This document shows, piece after piece, positions 61,089-64,000 of a stretch of DNA of 64,000 bases (positions are counted from its first letter, which is position 1; every line of letters begins with the position of its first letter). A program made the position numbers and the translations under genes. The notes under the pieces were generated by a model. It was not told the DNA's origin. It saw only the letters and a list, made by a program, of their open reading frames with translations, and ran no database searches. The DNA is from Monosporascus cannonballus (taxonomy: Eukaryota; Ascomycota; Sordariomycetes; Xylariales), in assembly GCA_004154925.1 (NCBI GenBank), contig QJNS01000077.1:1-64000 (forward strand), in the 5' to 3' direction.

Positions 61089-62864
61089 CTAGAGCCCTGT
61101 GACGTTCGGGTTAGGCTGCGGCGGGCCTGATGTCGCCATTTTTGGTGTCTGGTTGCCCCCAGCTGTCGGACTAGCCTGGCTGGGTGTCTGTGAGCCAGGT
61201 TTCGGCACGTTTATTGCTTGACCTCCCGGCCGCGTCGTAGGCACGGGTATAGCCGGCTCCTTGTTAGGGTCGATTCCAGGAAAGAGGGCTTGTAACTTCT
61301 TGTACAGCTCTTGGATGTATTTGGCAGTAGCCTCTCGATCTGAAGGTTCCACCTTACTCTCAGCTCCGTCTGGCCCTTGCATTGGCCTCACTTGGACATG
61401 CGTATTTAACGGCGGGGCTTTCAGGTAGGCTGGGCAAGGCGCCGGCACCCCTTGGTCCTTCCTATTTGTCAAAGTTGCTAAATATGACAAGTTCGTCTGT
61501 AGACGGCGCATACACCTGTGAACATAGGTCAGCCAACATTACTTCGGCCCGGGACTGTGGTACGCACTGGATATAGTCTGAGCCTAGCAGCTCCTCGTCC
61601 TCTGTAGGCTTATTTTCGGAGCCACTGGTTGCCCCGTTATCACTACCGTTCGACAAGGTGCGCTCCTTCTTCAGAGCCTGCTGTGTCTGTTGGATTTGCA
61701 TCGCTTCCACCAGTAATTCGTTGTTGATATCCAGTATCAACGCGAACCTCTCCTTGTCTTTCGAGTCCACTCCGGGACTTAAGGGTGTCGGTCCGGATGG
61801 CGTACCGTTACTCGGGTTCCCTTGCAGAGAAGACGAGAACGTCGGTGTTTGCGGCGTCTGTGCGTTGTTCGAGGGAGGCTGATGTTGCGACGGCTGCTGC
61901 CCATTGTTCGGGGTCCCGCCTTGCGGTGTATTTTGAGGGTTCTGCGGTGTCGCGATCTGGGGCGGCTGAGAAGACGGCACATTGGTCGGAGTCGGAGTGC
62001 CTTGGGGTTGGCTTTGGAAGGATCGTTGGGGTGTAGGAGTGGGCATTCCACCAGCGTTAGGCTGTGCCGGCTGCATACGCTGTTGCATCATTTGGTGCTG
62101 CTGCTGTTGTGGGGTTATGCCGGGATGCACTGGGAATCCGGCCATTGGCATTCCGCCTCCCATAGTATAGCTCGTAGGGATATTCATCTGCGCTGCGACG
62201 GCGGCCCCGTACGATGAATTGTTGTAGGGCGCTTGGTAATTAGGCACTGGACACCGAATTAAGATCAGTATATACGCACTCTGGACGATAAGAAACAGGC
62301 AACAACGGTGGCTGTGTACGCCCGAAACCCGAAGCGCGTACCCGTCGTAGGAGGTGTTCAGGTTTTAGGCTCTCGGATCCGTCTGGGCAGGAATGCTGCC
62401 TGTGAACCGCCAACAGCCTTCGGAAGCACAAGAGGACGGTTGCACATAAGGAGCAGGCAGGAGGCGACAACTTCTAAGTTGGGTGCCTAGGAATGCGGGC
62501 AGGGGAAACAAGGGAGATCCGACGTGAAGGATAGACGCTTACTCTGACCATTGGCAGCGGCCATGTGCTGCATACCGGTATTCTGCATCATTCCTGCAGG
62601 GCCAGCAACCGGCATCATATTAGGAGCGCCGGGAAACGCGCCGGCGGAGGGCTGGGCGCCCATAGGGAACTGCTGGGGATTGTACATCATGTGCTGCTGT
62701 TGCTGCTGGTGCGGGTGCTGGTGCTGGTGCTGATGCTGCTGCTGCGGCTGATTTAGATGAGCTTGGCCAGGCTGCTGCTGAGGATTCTGCGATGCCGGTG
62801 GGGCGCCATAAGCTCCGGTAGCAACCGCAGCAGCATTCGGAAACCCAAAATTGGTAGAGTACAT
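61089..62864 (-). CDS. SSXT/SS18-like Gln/Pro-rich protein
   Basis: Probable nuclear co-activator of 475 residues. Exons: 62864-62543, 62246-61568, 61515-61089; introns of 296 and 52 nt, both checked by phase (NGQ|MPNY and YIQ|CMRRL). The first 270 residues are low complexity, rich in Gln, Pro, Met and Asn, with a His/Gln run (HQHQHQHPHQQQQQH). A folded segment at about 272-350 has FALILDINNELLVEAMQIQQ, a Ser/Gly-rich gap, and SDYIQCMRRLQTNLSYLATL. The paired helices with L-Q-x-N-L-x-Y-L-A recall the SSXT (SS18/AN3) domain, whose members bind SWI/SNF or GRF partners. The C-terminus is Pro/Thr-rich. If the SSXT match is wrong it remains a Gln-rich transcription-type protein. The first intron is unusually long for this window and could carry control elements. 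Confidence 0.7.
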
Positions 62865-64000
62865 GGCTCAAGAAACAGGAATTCCCGACACAGGACTGGT
62901 ACACCTGACAGTGACAGACGGGGCTGGGGCGGCGTGTGCGGGCGCGCGCGACGTGGAGGGCGTGGGCGTGGGCGTTTGGTGGGCGTCAACGAGAGCGAAA
63001 GGCAGGCAGATCATTTGGGACGGCACTCGCTCGCTGTTTTGGACTCATCAGGTTTGTCTCCAATCAATACCAACACCAATAGACGAGATCTTTCGGCGCT
63101 TGTGAAGGGTGGGGTGGGGTGGGGTGGCCGAGTGGAATAGTGGAGTCGGGCGTACGGCTATCGAAGGGAGAGAAGGGGGTACGACATTGAATACTGTCCA
63201 CCTGCAGTAGTAAGAAGTATCGGTGATGTCAGGTCGTCTGCACAGCGGACTTACTTACGTAAATACCTACTACCTACTTAAGAATCTTGTATGACGATCG
63301 AGTACCCGCCAATGGAGGCCCCGACACAAGCTATAATCCAGTCCTTGAAGCGACAAAGTAATCTAAAGGTATATCCGATATAGGTATAGGTATAAGGCAT
63401 GGCTTTGGTGTATGATGTATTATTCCGGTTCAGGGCCTTGCTAACCTCACTAACATAGAGACTACCTATGTGCCCTAGCATATGTAGCACGCAAGCAACA
63501 TCACCCGCGCCTACGAGTGGCATATTAACAGTTGCAGAGGAAGACATGATAAAGCTGATACTAGGCCTGTTTAAGACTACTTTCTCTTATAAAATACGCA
63601 AGTAGTAATGTGTCTGGTTTGTAGGGGACCTTGAGGCGGTGCGATAATACAATTCAAGACCGCCTATCATAATGAATTCCAGAGTGGAGGAAGCTCAGCA
63701 CCTGCATACGCCGGGAGGTAACGTTCAGGTAACTTACTTTGGGGTGTATGCTAATAAATAAAGTTAGTAGGCGTCGTGACTTCAGACTTCCGGGCCGATG
63801 CGTTAGCAGGGTCGGACTGCGAGACGACGGTAGAACCGGCACTTGCGTACGGGAAGCCAAAAGTGCCTACAATACCAGCCCTACATACGGAGGCGCTCTT
63901 GTGCCCCCCCCCCCCGGGAAGGGACATGTAGCAAGCACAAGCACTGGCGGACTGTCGCCAGGATACCTGCATCGAATTCCCAAAGTAGAAGGCGAATAGG
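62865..64000. other. upstream flank and window end
   Basis: Promoter side of the SSXT-like gene, with a GGGTGGGGTGGGGTGGCC tract near 63,109-63,127 and a TACC/TTAAG-rich stretch at 63,250-63,280. A minus-strand open frame of 89 codons starting with ATG at 63,547 has no known domain. A 12-base C run sits at 63,904-63,915. No gene can be supported before the window ends. Confidence 0.5.

Noticed and set aside
63278..63547. 89-codon minus-strand frame beginning MSSSATVNMPLVG
   Set aside because: It has a proper ATG but no known domain, and no splice partner could be found; too weak to call.

Overview
The window looks like chromosomal DNA of a filamentous ascomycete, most likely a Sordariomycete. 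The genes have short introns (mostly about 50-170 nt) with GTRNGT donors and CTRAC/CTGAC-like branch sites. The gene set is fungal: a PRO1/ADV-1-type Zn2Cys6 regulator, a fused CPSase-ATCase (PYR-3/URA2), an SHR3 chaperone, a YVC1-type TRP channel, and a Fusarium-type galactose oxidase. I find twelve protein-coding genes in 64 kb, which is sparse for such a genome. I see no convincing tRNA, rRNA, CRISPR array or intact transposon.

Layout from left to right. Bases 1-123 hold a 56-bp sequence that recurs exactly at 24,773-24,828, followed by a 68-base C tract that looks like an assembly scar. A SAM+PH domain gene follows on the minus strand, with a start codon that sits alone before the first intron. 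A 6.3-kb gene-poor stretch leads to the PRO1-like regulator (plus). After another 4 kb come a Cys-rich single-pass membrane protein (plus) and a convergent secreted galactose oxidase (minus) carrying a one-base frameshift in its first exon. SHR3 and an unrecognised coiled-coil protein (both minus) come next, then 7.4 kb without a gene. Then follow an FMN-binding Alr4036-type protein (minus), the 2,250-residue PYR-3/URA2 enzyme (minus), a YVC1-like channel (plus), a reticulon (minus), a Gyp5-like TBC RabGAP (minus) and an SSXT/SS18-like Gln/Pro-rich protein (minus).

The genes do not form one pathway or a metabolite cluster. Most are housekeeping functions: pyrimidine synthesis; ER shape, permease export and Rab traffic; vacuolar cation release; chromatin or transcription; polarity. 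Two are more specialised: the PRO1-like developmental regulator and the secreted copper-radical oxidase. Exon models were built by hand from splice motifs, reading phase and protein continuity, and every spliced model totals a multiple of three. The one exception is galactose oxidase, which does so only if one lost base is added back. I did not find an obviously new biological system. The most checkable oddities are the galactose oxidase frameshift, the 56-bp repeat with its C tract, a nested hairpin at 13,276-13,317, a frame-preserving intron in the channel gene, and the start-codon-only first exon.
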